Below the pieces are notes generated by a model. The model was not told the DNA's origin and did not search any database. It saw nothing but the letters and a program-made list of their open reading frames with translations. From a bacterium (GTDB lineage Bacteria > Bacteroidota > Bacteroidia > B-17B0 > Aurantibacillaceae): a stretch of DNA of 6,006 nucleotides. The stretch covers positions 1-6,006 of the forward strand of contig DAHXOV010000076.1 in assembly GCA_027364695.1 (NCBI GenBank), given 5' to 3'. Numbering within the stretch: the first letter of the stretch is position 1; each line of letters opens with the position of its first letter. The translations under genes and the position numbers were made by a program. Below, in pieces: positions 1 through 5,320 of the stretch.

Positions 1-1
1 G

Positions 2-352
2 ATAGCACTTGCGGCAGGTGTAATGCTGCTGTACAAAGTACAGAAAGAAAACCTTCAATGGCCATTTAAATTAGCAGGTTGGCTCATTGTTGTCGTCGCA
101 TTAGGTGGAATGCTTTGCTGCTCGTTAAGATTTATGATGAAAAGTTACAATGGAGAATCGTGTCAAAAGTCATCAATGATGTACAATCATCACGGTATGG
201 GGCAAGGGCATTGCGAAGATGAATATAGCAGTCGTTGCGAAAAAAAACAAGCTGGTCACTGCAAAAAGGACGATGATGATGACGATGATGAAGACAATGT
301 AAAAGTAGGAATCACTATTAAAACAGATAGCATAACTAATCAAAAGAAATAA
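2..352 (+). CDS. Membrane protein with His/Met/Cys/Asp-rich tail (5' end outside window)
   Basis: I do not recognise this family. The frame is open to the left edge of the window, and hydrophobic residues (IALAAGV) precede the first visible ATG at 23, so the true start is probably outside and this entry is partial. Numbering from that ATG, a first membrane segment seems to end around residue 4. A short basic loop follows, then a second segment at about residues 17-38 (containing Cys32-Cys33), and then a hydrophilic tail of about 70 residues. The tail has a Met/His cluster (MMYNHHGMGQGHC, 52-64), cysteines at 47, 64, 72 and 80 (64, 72 and 80 spaced exactly eight apart), two GHC motifs and a run of seven aspartates (83-89). 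This composition suggests metal binding, possibly copper or another soft metal, but that is inference from composition only. The gene ends just before a strong hairpin terminator. Confidence 0.6.
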   Translation: MALAAGVMLLYKVQKENLQWPFKLAGWLIVVVALGGMLCCSLRFMMKSYNGESCQKSSMMYNHHGMGQGHCEDEYSSRCEKKQAGHCKKDDDDDDDEDNVKVGITIKTDSITNQKK

Positions 353-387
353 TACGCTTTTTTACTTGCGTTGTTATGCTTCAATTA

Positions 388-423
388 AACTAAAACCCCG
401 TCTTTGACGGGGTTTTAGTTTTT
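388..423. terminator. Intrinsic, probably bidirectional terminator
   Basis: A perfect 15-bp inverted repeat (arms 388-402 and 406-420) encloses a TTT loop, with a GC-rich core (CCCCGTC/GACGGGG). On the plus strand the core is followed by TTTTAGTTTTT. On the minus strand it is followed by TTTTAGTTTAA. It lies between the plus-strand gene ending at 352 and the minus-strand nth gene ending at 499, so it can end transcription from both sides. The T tract is better on the plus strand. Confidence 0.88.
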
Positions 424-498
424 ATCTTCTTGGATTTAATCAACTCTATGCTTTGTCCTTTTCTTTATTATTTTCTATTTAAAGCATCTTTTGGGCTA

Positions 499-1167
499 TT
501 ACATCTTCTCATTACTCTGAAAAGAATCACAATACTTTGATATTATACATGTTTCACACTTAGGCTTTTTGGCTGTGCAAATGTATCTGCCGTGTAGTAT
601 TAACCAATGGTGGGCTTTGGACAAATAACTTTCTGGTATAATTTTTAATAACTGTTGTTCTGTTTGTTCCGGATTTTGTGCATTTTTAGTTAGCCCTATT
701 CTTGCAGATACCCTGAATACATGTGTATCTACTGCAAGAGCGGGTTTATTCAATGCTACTGAAAGGATGACGTTGGCTGTTTTTCTTCCAATACCTGGTA
801 TTTTGATTAATTGTTCTAATTTATCAGGGATTTTTCCATTATATTTTTCCATTATATCTCTTGCCATTGCCACTAAATTTTTTGCTTTATTATTGGGATA
901 ACTGCATGATTTTATCAACTGAAATACATCTTCAATACGAGCCTTAGCAAGGGATTGAAAATCAGGATATGTTCTAAACAAGGCAGGTGTGATTTGGTTT
1001 ATTCTTTTATCTGTACATTGTGCTGAAAGTATCACTGCCACTAATAGTTCATAGTGTGTTTGATATTTTAATTCTGTTGTGGGATTGGGATTTTGTTTTT
1101 CAAAGATGTGAAATAGGTGTTTTACTTTCTCTTTCAGTTTTTGAATATCTGGTGTAGGGCTTTTCAT
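499..1167 (-). CDS. nth: Endonuclease III (DNA glycosylase/AP lyase)
   Basis: This enzyme of base-excision repair removes oxidised pyrimidines from DNA and cuts the strand at the abasic site by beta-elimination. The 222 residues match the usual family length. The helix-hairpin-helix motif is at about 120-135 (LIKIPGIGRKTANVIL). The catalytic Lys129 and Asp147 (in AVDTHV) are 18 apart, as are K120 and D138 of the E. coli enzyme. The four cluster cysteines Cys197, 204, 207 and 213 fit C-x6-C-x2-C-x5-C, so the [4Fe-4S] site is intact. The ATG start lies 11 bases after the stop of the M16-like gene, and no clear Shine-Dalgarno sequence is seen. It is the last gene of the five-gene operon and is followed by the hairpin at 388-423. 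Confidence 0.96.
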   Translation of the reverse strand: MKSPTPDIQKLKEKVKHLFHIFEKQNPNPTTELKYQTHYELLVAVILSAQCTDKRINQITPALFRTYPDFQSLAKARIEDVFQLIKSCSYPNNKAKNLVAMARDIMEKYNGKIPDKLEQLIKIPGIGRKTANVILSVALNKPALAVDTHVFRVSARIGLTKNAQNPEQTEQQLLKIIPESYLSKAHHWLILHGRYICTAKKPKCETCIISKYCDSFQSNEKM

Positions 1168-1178
1168 TCAGTCATTGA

Positions 1179-2465
1179 TTACTTTACTTTTCCCACGATA
1201 CACTTTTTTAGCTGTTGAATATTGATATGCTTTTTCAACACATTACTAATTTCCTCAGGTTCTATTTCTTTTATTCTTACTAGTAATTTATTGTAATAAT
1301 CTTTTTCAAGATGCCTGATGATTAAAGATTTCCAAATACTGTCTTGTTTTAAAATACCATCTGTACTGTCTAATATATCTCCTGACAAATAATTTTTTAC
1401 AATGGTGAGTTCTTCTTCATTAGGCGGGTTTTCTTGTAATATCTGAATTTGGTGAATGACTTCATTTACACTGGCTTGAGTATGTTCTGCTTTTACTTCG
1501 GAAGATATGGTAAACAAAGAAAATTTATCATAGGGCATCAAGTTAGAATAAATGCCATAAGTATAAGCCTTTTCTTCTCTGATGACACGCATCAGACGAG
1601 AGCCAAAGAAACCTCCTAATAAGGTATGAGCAATCAAAAAGTCAAAATAATCTGAATGTTGTGGGTAGATAGGAATGAGAGCGCCTATTTTTATAGCGGA
1701 TTGTAAGGCATCTGGTAAATGAACATATTCGTTGTTTTCATACGATTGAGGCAGAGGAATATTTTCACCATAAGTGTTTTGAGTTTGATGGAATGTATTT
1801 GTTCCGAGATAATCATTTAAAAGTTCTATCAGTGTATGATCAATATTTCCTGAAATAAAAATAAATCCATTTTTAGGATGAATATGCTGAGTGAAAAATT
1901 GAAGCAAATCGTCTCTTGTGATGTGGTGATAATCATCGGGTGTATGAAACTTATTTAACGGATGATGGGTACCATAAATAATTTTAGAATAATTCCACTG
2001 AGCGAGTGTTCCAACATTTTTAATTTGTGTCTGGTATTGTTCCACACTGGTTTGAGTATAGATATTTAATTCTTCTTGTGGAAAATTGGCATATTGTATC
2101 ATTTCTTGTATAATAGGAATAATTTTTTCAGCATTTTTTCTGAGAAAAGTAAATTGCAATTTACTATCAACTGCAGAGGGTTCAATACTATAAAATACGC
2201 CATAATACTCTAACATTTCTGCTATTTCTCGGGCAGAGTAATGGAGTGTTCCATTGGTAATAAGTGATGTAAAAGCATTGGCTAATAATTTTTTGTTTTG
2301 ATGGATCCAACCTGCTTTAAAAAATAAAGATAGTTGAACAATTTTGCTTTCAAATGAGGGCAAGCAATATAATTTAAAACCGTTAGGAAACTCTTTGCTT
2401 TCTAATGGCAATAGACTTATTTTATCAACATTATGTATAGTTGGGGCTTTCGTTCTATCTATCAT
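1179..2465 (-). CDS. M16-family peptidase homologue, zinc site lost (likely non-catalytic subunit)
   Basis: This 428-residue protein has the two-domain layout of bacterial M16B (insulinase/pitrilysin-like) peptidases. The N-terminal domain begins with the typical beta strands (FPNGFKLYCLP, 27-36; IVQLSLFFKAG, 42-52). Where active members carry the zinc-binding HxxEH just before a GT, the aligned residues are Asn63, Thr66 and Ser67, so all three key residues are missing. The C-terminal domain keeps the glycine-rich signature and the Arg/Tyr region of M16 proteins (GGFFGSRLMRVIREE, 284-298, then KAYTYGIYS, 299-307). In known bacterial M16B heterodimers, one subunit carries zinc and the other carries this Arg/Tyr region. 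I infer that this is the second type. No signal peptide is visible, so it may be cytoplasmic. Its catalytic partner is not next to it: the neighbours, 10 bases upstream and 11 bases downstream, are coaD-like and nth. Confidence 0.88.
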   Translation of the reverse strand: MIDRTKAPTIHNVDKISLLPLESKEFPNGFKLYCLPSFESKIVQLSLFFKAGWIHQNKKLLANAFTSLITNGTLHYSAREIAEMLEYYGVFYSIEPSAVDSKLQFTFLRKNAEKIIPIIQEMIQYANFPQEELNIYTQTSVEQYQTQIKNVGTLAQWNYSKIIYGTHHPLNKFHTPDDYHHITRDDLLQFFTQHIHPKNGFIFISGNIDHTLIELLNDYLGTNTFHQTQNTYGENIPLPQSYENNEYVHLPDALQSAIKIGALIPIYPQHSDYFDFLIAHTLLGGFFGSRLMRVIREEKAYTYGIYSNLMPYDKFSLFTISSEVKAEHTQASVNEVIHQIQILQENPPNEEELTIVKNYLSGDILDSTDGILKQDSIWKSLIIRHLEKDYYNKLLVRIKEIEPEEISNVLKKHINIQQLKKCIVGKVK

Positions 2466-2475
2466 ACTTTTTGAA

Positions 2476-3093
2476 TTACTCTAATAGATATGGATGATGT
2501 TTGTTGTATTCTTCAAGTGTTCTTATACCTGATGAAGAAATGTGTTCATAGATTTTATCGCAAAATATGTTGATGATTTTTATGCGGGGGAATAACTCTT
2601 GCATATAGCGGTATTGATTTTGTTCATAATGAAAGTCAGTAGAATTTCTTAATCCACGGATCACTGTTACATGATAAGGTAATTTTGCTATAAAGTCAGT
2701 AAGTAGTGTATGGTAGTGTTCTATTTGCCTACTTTGTATAGTGTAAGGAATAGGATAGGTTCTTTTTAGTTTGTCAGGATTTTCTCCAAATGCAATCATC
2801 ACTTTATCAAAAATTCTCTCTGCTTTTTCTAATATATTAAAATGTCCTTTGTGAAAAGGGTTGAAACTACCTGCAAATACGGCTATTTTAGGTGAATAGT
2901 ACTGTAAATAATTGATTAAGGAATCTAATCTATTGTTTTCATTGATACTTTCTAAATGCTTTATTCTCTCTTGTTTGTATATAGAATAATCAATATGCTG
3001 GTAGGTCTTGAAGTAAAATTTTTCTATTTGCAAGTGTTGGTAAAAACTTTTGTTTTTATACTGTTTGATATTGTCGCAAAACTGTATCATCAT
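2476..3093 (-). CDS. coaD: Phosphopantetheine adenylyltransferase-like protein with N-terminal extension
   Basis: The CoaD reaction transfers AMP from ATP to 4'-phosphopantetheine, giving dephospho-CoA in coenzyme A synthesis. The nucleotidyltransferase core starts at about residue 69 (KIAVFAGSFNPFHKGH). It includes the HxGH motif (His81-His84), the ENPDK stretch (104-108), the IRGLRNSTDFHYE segment (145-157), which closely follows the CoaD pattern, and the ISSSxxR motif (185-191). Two features are odd. About 68 residues precede the core, rich in Tyr, Lys, Gln and Ile and with no recognised domain. The C-terminus after ISSS is also somewhat shorter than in typical CoaD. The extension is not a start-site error: an in-frame TAA directly precedes the ATG pair, and no in-frame ATG, GTG or TTG lies just before the core. 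A related nucleotidyltransferase with a different substrate is possible, so the symbol is by similarity. Confidence 0.8.
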   Translation of the reverse strand: MMIQFCDNIKQYKNKSFYQHLQIEKFYFKTYQHIDYSIYKQERIKHLESINENNRLDSLINYLQYYSPKIAVFAGSFNPFHKGHFNILEKAERIFDKVMIAFGENPDKLKRTYPIPYTIQSRQIEHYHTLLTDFIAKLPYHVTVIRGLRNSTDFHYEQNQYRYMQELFPRIKIINIFCDKIYEHISSSGIRTLEEYNKHHPYLLE

Positions 3094-3125
3094 TTATGTT
3101 GATGAGATTATCTTTAATTATCTGA

Positions 3126-3629
3126 TCACGATTTATTGTTTGTCAAAGTTCTTTCTTGCTTTTCATAAAAAGTATCTATTCCTAACTGATTTTCTAAATC
3201 CTTTGAAAGATAAGCATTGACAGCTATTTTATCGCACTCATTATTCAATGCATTGGAGGCATGCGCTTTTACCCATTCAAATCGGATATGTTTAAATGGT
3301 GCTATTAAATCAATCAATTCTTTCCATAAATCAGGATTCTTTATATTTTTAAATCCTGTTTTTTTCCATTTTTCAATATATGCATTGTTGATACAATTCA
3401 CTACATATTGAGAATCTGAATGTACCACTATTGGAATATCCTTTTTTTTAATAGATTTAAGAGATTCAATCACTGCTTTTAATTCCATTCTATTATTAGT
3501 TGTTTTTCTATAAGCGTCTGAAATTTTTTTAATACAACCGTTGTATATTAAAATAGCCGCCCATCCGCCTTTACCAGGGTTTCCCGAACAAGCGCCATCT
3601 GTATATACTTCAATACAATCTTTCTTCAT
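3126..3629 (-). CDS. rnhA: Ribonuclease HI
   Basis: This enzyme degrades the RNA strand of RNA-DNA hybrids, such as R-loops and replication primers, in the cytoplasm. The 167-residue protein carries the full catalytic set of RNase HI: Asp11 (in YTDGACSGNPG), Glu49 (RMEL), Asp72 (SDSQYV) and Asp133 (NNECDKIA), plus the assisting His123 (KAHASN). The lysine-rich stretch at 85-97 (IEKWKKTGFKNIK) fits the basic protrusion that binds the hybrid in E. coli-type enzymes. There is no N-terminal hybrid-binding domain, so it is the plain bacterial form, with a C-terminal tail of roughly 25 residues after the last helix. The ATG lies only 5 bases after the stop of the small membrane protein gene, and the coaD-like gene follows after 32 bases, so all three are probably co-transcribed. 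Confidence 0.96.
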   Translation of the reverse strand: MKKDCIEVYTDGACSGNPGKGGWAAILIYNGCIKKISDAYRKTTNNRMELKAVIESLKSIKKKDIPIVVHSDSQYVVNCINNAYIEKWKKTGFKNIKNPDLWKELIDLIAPFKHIRFEWVKAHASNALNNECDKIAVNAYLSKDLENQLGIDTFYEKQERTLTNNKS

Positions 3630-3634
3630 CTGTT

Positions 3635-3811
3635 TTAATGCCCCGCATGTGTTTGCTCTGAAGGATGCTGTGTTTCCTTTGCTTCATGGTGCTCATCTAA
3701 ATTAGTTTCTATCATCAGCACAAGGATCCATATTATCAAGCCGCCAATTAAAGGAGCTAAAAAATTAACGGACTTTTTTTCCTCTCCGTGAGGAGTATCA
3801 AGATGTGACAT
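3635..3811 (-). CDS. Small single-span membrane protein, His-rich (58 aa)
   Basis: This short gene begins with ATG at 3809-3811 and ends with TAA at 3635-3637. I do not recognise the family. The protein has a hydrophilic N-terminus (MSHLDTPHGEEKK, with Lys12-Lys13), one strongly hydrophobic segment at about 16-34 (NFLAPLIGGLIIWILVLMI), and an acidic, His-rich C-terminus ending in HAGH. There are seven histidines in all (3, 8, 41, 42, 49, 55, 58). By the positive-inside rule the N-terminus would face the cytoplasm and the His-rich tail would face outward. Three things support it as a real gene: a near-perfect Bacteroidota promoter just upstream, a stop only 5 bases before the rnhA start, and a coherent hydrophobic span. 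Small accessory subunits of membrane complexes look like this, but nothing here identifies a partner. Confidence 0.72.
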   Translation of the reverse strand: MSHLDTPHGEEKKSVNFLAPLIGGLIIWILVLMIETNLDEHHEAKETQHPSEQTHAGH

Positions 3812-4040
3812 AAATTTCTTTTTGCTGCAAATTTAATATGGAACTTTTAATTTTTCAAATATAAATAAGAACAATGTCTTTGGTTTATTTCAGACAGATA
3901 TAGAATAATTTTTAGCAGGATAAAATTTATTCAGAATGACCATTACATTTAATATTTAATAAAGAGTGAGAAGCCAAACCATCAAAAAATGAACTTTAAG
4001 AGACGGAATACAAGCGCTCCAATAAGATGAAACAGTTATA
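3812..4040. other. Intergenic region between gcvH and the rnhA operon
   Basis: These 229 bases are AT-rich and hold the operon promoter at 3828-3859. I see no open frame longer than about 20 codons, no tRNA-like fold and no convincing hairpin with a T tract downstream of gcvH. How gcvH transcription ends is therefore unclear. It may end by Rho or run on into the next operon. Confidence 0.5.
3828..3859 (-). promoter_or_regulatory. Bacteroidota-type promoter for the small protein-rnhA-coaD-M16-nth operon
   Basis: Read on the minus strand, a TTTG at 3859-3856 (-33 box) is separated by exactly 20 bases from TAAATTTG at 3835-3828 (-7 box). This matches the known Bacteroidota sigma-factor consensus TTTG-N19-21-TAnnTTTG at every fixed position. 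The transcript would start a few bases downstream, near 3822-3824. That gives an A-rich leader of only about 10-13 bases before the ATG at 3811. No other equally good promoter was noticed inside the operon. Confidence 0.7.
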
Positions 4041-4421
4041 TTAAATGTTGATTGTGCTTTTATATTCTTCTGCGGAAAGCAGTGAGTTTAGTTCATCAGG
4101 ATGATCAACAGATATTTTAACAATCCATCCTTCGCCATAAGGATCTTGATTAATTTTTTCAGGTGATCCATCTAAAGAAGCATTGAATTCTAAAATTTTT
4201 CCTGTAATGGGGCTGAAAATATCTGAAACCGTTTTTACTGCTTCAATAGTGCCAAACACGCTATCTCTATCTACTTTTTCACCCATTGTTGGGATGTCCA
4301 CATACACAATGTCTCCAAGTTCTTTTTGAGCAAAGTCTGTAATGCCTATTATGCCTACATTGCCTTCTACTTTGATCCATTCGTGTTCTTTAGTGTATCT
4401 AAGTTGTTCGGGGAATTGCAT
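4041..4421 (-). CDS. gcvH: Glycine cleavage system H protein
   Basis: GcvH is the lipoyl-carrying shuttle of the glycine cleavage system. It passes the aminomethyl group from the P protein to the T protein and is then reoxidised by the L protein, in the cytoplasm. The 126 residues match the family length. The lipoylation site is Lys63, in the hairpin GTIEAVKTVSDIFSP (57-71). The rest follows the family pattern: YTKEHEWI at 9-16, ITDFAQKELGDIVYVDIP at 27-44 and the C-terminal NQDPYGEGWIVKI at 91-103. No other glycine-cleavage gene (gcvP or gcvT) is in the window. The start is the ATG at 4419-4421. The 57-base gap upstream contains a likely promoter, so it can be expressed separately from nadE. 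Confidence 0.96.
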   Translation of the reverse strand: MQFPEQLRYTKEHEWIKVEGNVGIIGITDFAQKELGDIVYVDIPTMGEKVDRDSVFGTIEAVKTVSDIFSPITGKILEFNASLDGSPEKINQDPYGEGWIVKISVDHPDELNSLLSAEEYKSTINI

Positions 4422-4443
4422 ATATTTATTTTTTAGTTGTGGG

Positions 4444-4475
4444 CAAATTAAGTAGATTTATTTTTTACTATCAAA
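4444..4475 (-). promoter_or_regulatory. Likely Bacteroidota-type promoter for gcvH
   Basis: On the minus strand, TTTG at 4475-4472 is followed after exactly 20 bases by TTAATTTG at 4451-4444, one mismatch from TAnnTTTG. The site fits wholly in the 57-base gap after the stop of the preceding gene. It would give a leader of roughly 15-20 bases before the gcvH ATG at 4421. The spacing is the same as in the promoter at 3828-3859. Base composition here is very AT-rich, so a chance match cannot be excluded. Confidence 0.5.
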
Positions 4476-4478
4476 TTT

Positions 4479-4913
4479 TTAATATACCGAAATAATTTGT
4501 TTTCTCAATTCTGTTATGAGTTGATGACATGACTTAAATGCCTGTATTGCTGAGCCAGATGCTTTGAGGTGAGGAAGAATAATTTGCAGTTTTTCTTTTA
4601 TATCATTTTCTTCACTACCATTGGTTTCTAGTAAGTTAATCAAGTATGATAAAGATTCTTGTTGTTGTGCATACAATGCTTGTATTTTTTTCATTGATAC
4701 ACTGTCTTTTATCTCATTTAGTCCATATTCTCCTGCTGCATACATTGCTTCTATAAAAGCCCCTGTAATCATAAGCACAGAGAGTTCTTCTCTTTTATTT
4801 TCTGAAAGTATTTTATCTGCTCTTTTAAATGCCTGTGAAATAATTTCTAATGTACTGTCTCTGTTTTCTTTGTACTGTTCCAGTCGGGTCATAATGTCTT
4901 CATCAAAGGCCAT
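4479..4913 (-). CDS. C-terminal part of split lipoprotein-like gene (144 aa from the first ATG)
   Basis: This frame is open from 4940 to 4479, and its first ATG is at 4911-4913. The nine codons before that ATG (FLAQELGIS) already read as part of the same protein, so the ATG is probably not a natural start. The protein is helical throughout, with no signal peptide or membrane span of its own. It includes VLMITGAFIEAMYAAGEYG at 46-64, which appears to continue the family pattern of the upstream fragment. No function is known to me. It ends 57 bases before gcvH. Confidence 0.5.
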   Translation of the reverse strand: MAFDEDIMTRLEQYKENRDSTLEIISQAFKRADKILSENKREELSVLMITGAFIEAMYAAGEYGLNEIKDSVSMKKIQALYAQQQESLSYLINLLETNGSEENDIKEKLQIILPHLKASGSAIQAFKSCHQLITELRKQIISVY

Positions 4914-4933
4914 GCTGATACCTAGTTCTTGTG

Positions 4934-5293
4934 CTAAAAATTAGTGCACTTTAGAAAAAGCATACTTTCCTGCGCCTGATTAAAGGCTCCTGATATAGCT
5001 AAGTCAGCCCCATAAATACCTAAATTCAAAGCTCTTGATCTTTCTAACGAATAATTTTTATAAACAGTAGGGTTATTTGCATAGTCAGGATTGTAATTTA
5101 ATTTTGTTTCTTGTATGATTTGAAAAATTTTTACAGAAGAGGGGATGGTATTGAAAAAGTTCTGAACATTGATTTGTTTTTTTAGTGTTTCTATTGACAC
5201 TGCCTCATGATTATTATCTTTATTTTCCTCTGTACAATGAAAGTACAAGAGCATCATAAGAATACATAAAACATATAATGCTTCTTTTTTCAT
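4934..5293 (-). CDS. N-terminal part of split lipoprotein-like gene (119 aa)
   Basis: The start is best placed at the ATG at 5291-5293 (MKKEALYVLC), because the frame can be extended only three codons further to a TTG at 5302. The N-terminus has two lysines, then a hydrophobic stretch (about residues 5-19) ending at Cys20 and followed by a hydrophilic EENKDNN linker, as in exported lipoproteins. The residues before the cysteine (LLYFHC) make a poor lipobox, with His where Ala, Gly or Ser is usual, so lipidation is uncertain. The frame then carries the ALNLGIYGADLAISGAF segment and stops at TAG at 4934-4936, at the shift point. Confidence 0.6.
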   Translation of the reverse strand: MKKEALYVLCILMMLLYFHCTEENKDNNHEAVSIETLKKQINVQNFFNTIPSSVKIFQIIQETKLNYNPDYANNPTVYKNYSLERSRALNLGIYGADLAISGAFNQAQESMLFLKCTNF

Positions 5294-5320
5294 CTGATGC
5301 AAATATGCAAAAATTTTCCT

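Larger units (their letters stand above)
4479..5293 (-). pseudogene. Putative lipoprotein gene split by a one-base frameshift
   Basis: Two adjacent minus-strand frames read as one protein interrupted once. The N-terminal part ends ...MLFLKCTNF-stop at 4934-4936. The other frame, entered at the T run on the minus strand (A run 4936-4940 on the plus strand), continues FLAQELGIS and then MAFDEDIMTRLEQ. Adding one T to that run of five, or a -1 slip on the TTT codon, joins them into one protein of 271 residues from the ATG at 5293. From memory, the joined sequence resembles an unnamed Bacteroidota lipoprotein family with the pattern ALNLGxYxxDL...Q...LKxxxxLAxELGIxxAFD. The joined protein is mostly helical, with a hydrophobic N-terminus ending in Cys. 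It lies 27 bases after nadE. A sequencing error, a true mutation or recoding could explain the break. Confidence 0.75.

Noticed and set aside
448..487. Seven-base inverted repeat (ATGCTTT/AAAGCAT) near the 3' end of nth
   Set aside because: The loop is 26 bases and the stem is AT-rich and short. The hairpin at 388-423 is a far better terminator.
3217..3411. Plus-strand open frame of 64 codons
   Set aside because: It is wholly opposite rnhA, whose catalytic residues are all conserved on the minus strand.
3856..3863. Second -7-like box TATATTTG on the minus strand
   Set aside because: No TTTG lies about 20 bases upstream of it. Its own TTTG fits better as the -33 box of the promoter at 3828-3859.
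3990..4035. Possible tRNA remnant or terminator around AGCGCT downstream of gcvH
   Set aside because: No cloverleaf pairing, no TTCGA-like arm, and only a tiny palindrome with no T tract.
4621..4944. Plus-strand open frame of 107 codons
   Set aside because: It lies opposite the C-terminal part of the split lipoprotein gene, has Ser/Cys-rich antisense-like composition and no promoter or coherent domain. It is a shadow of the minus-strand coding sequence.
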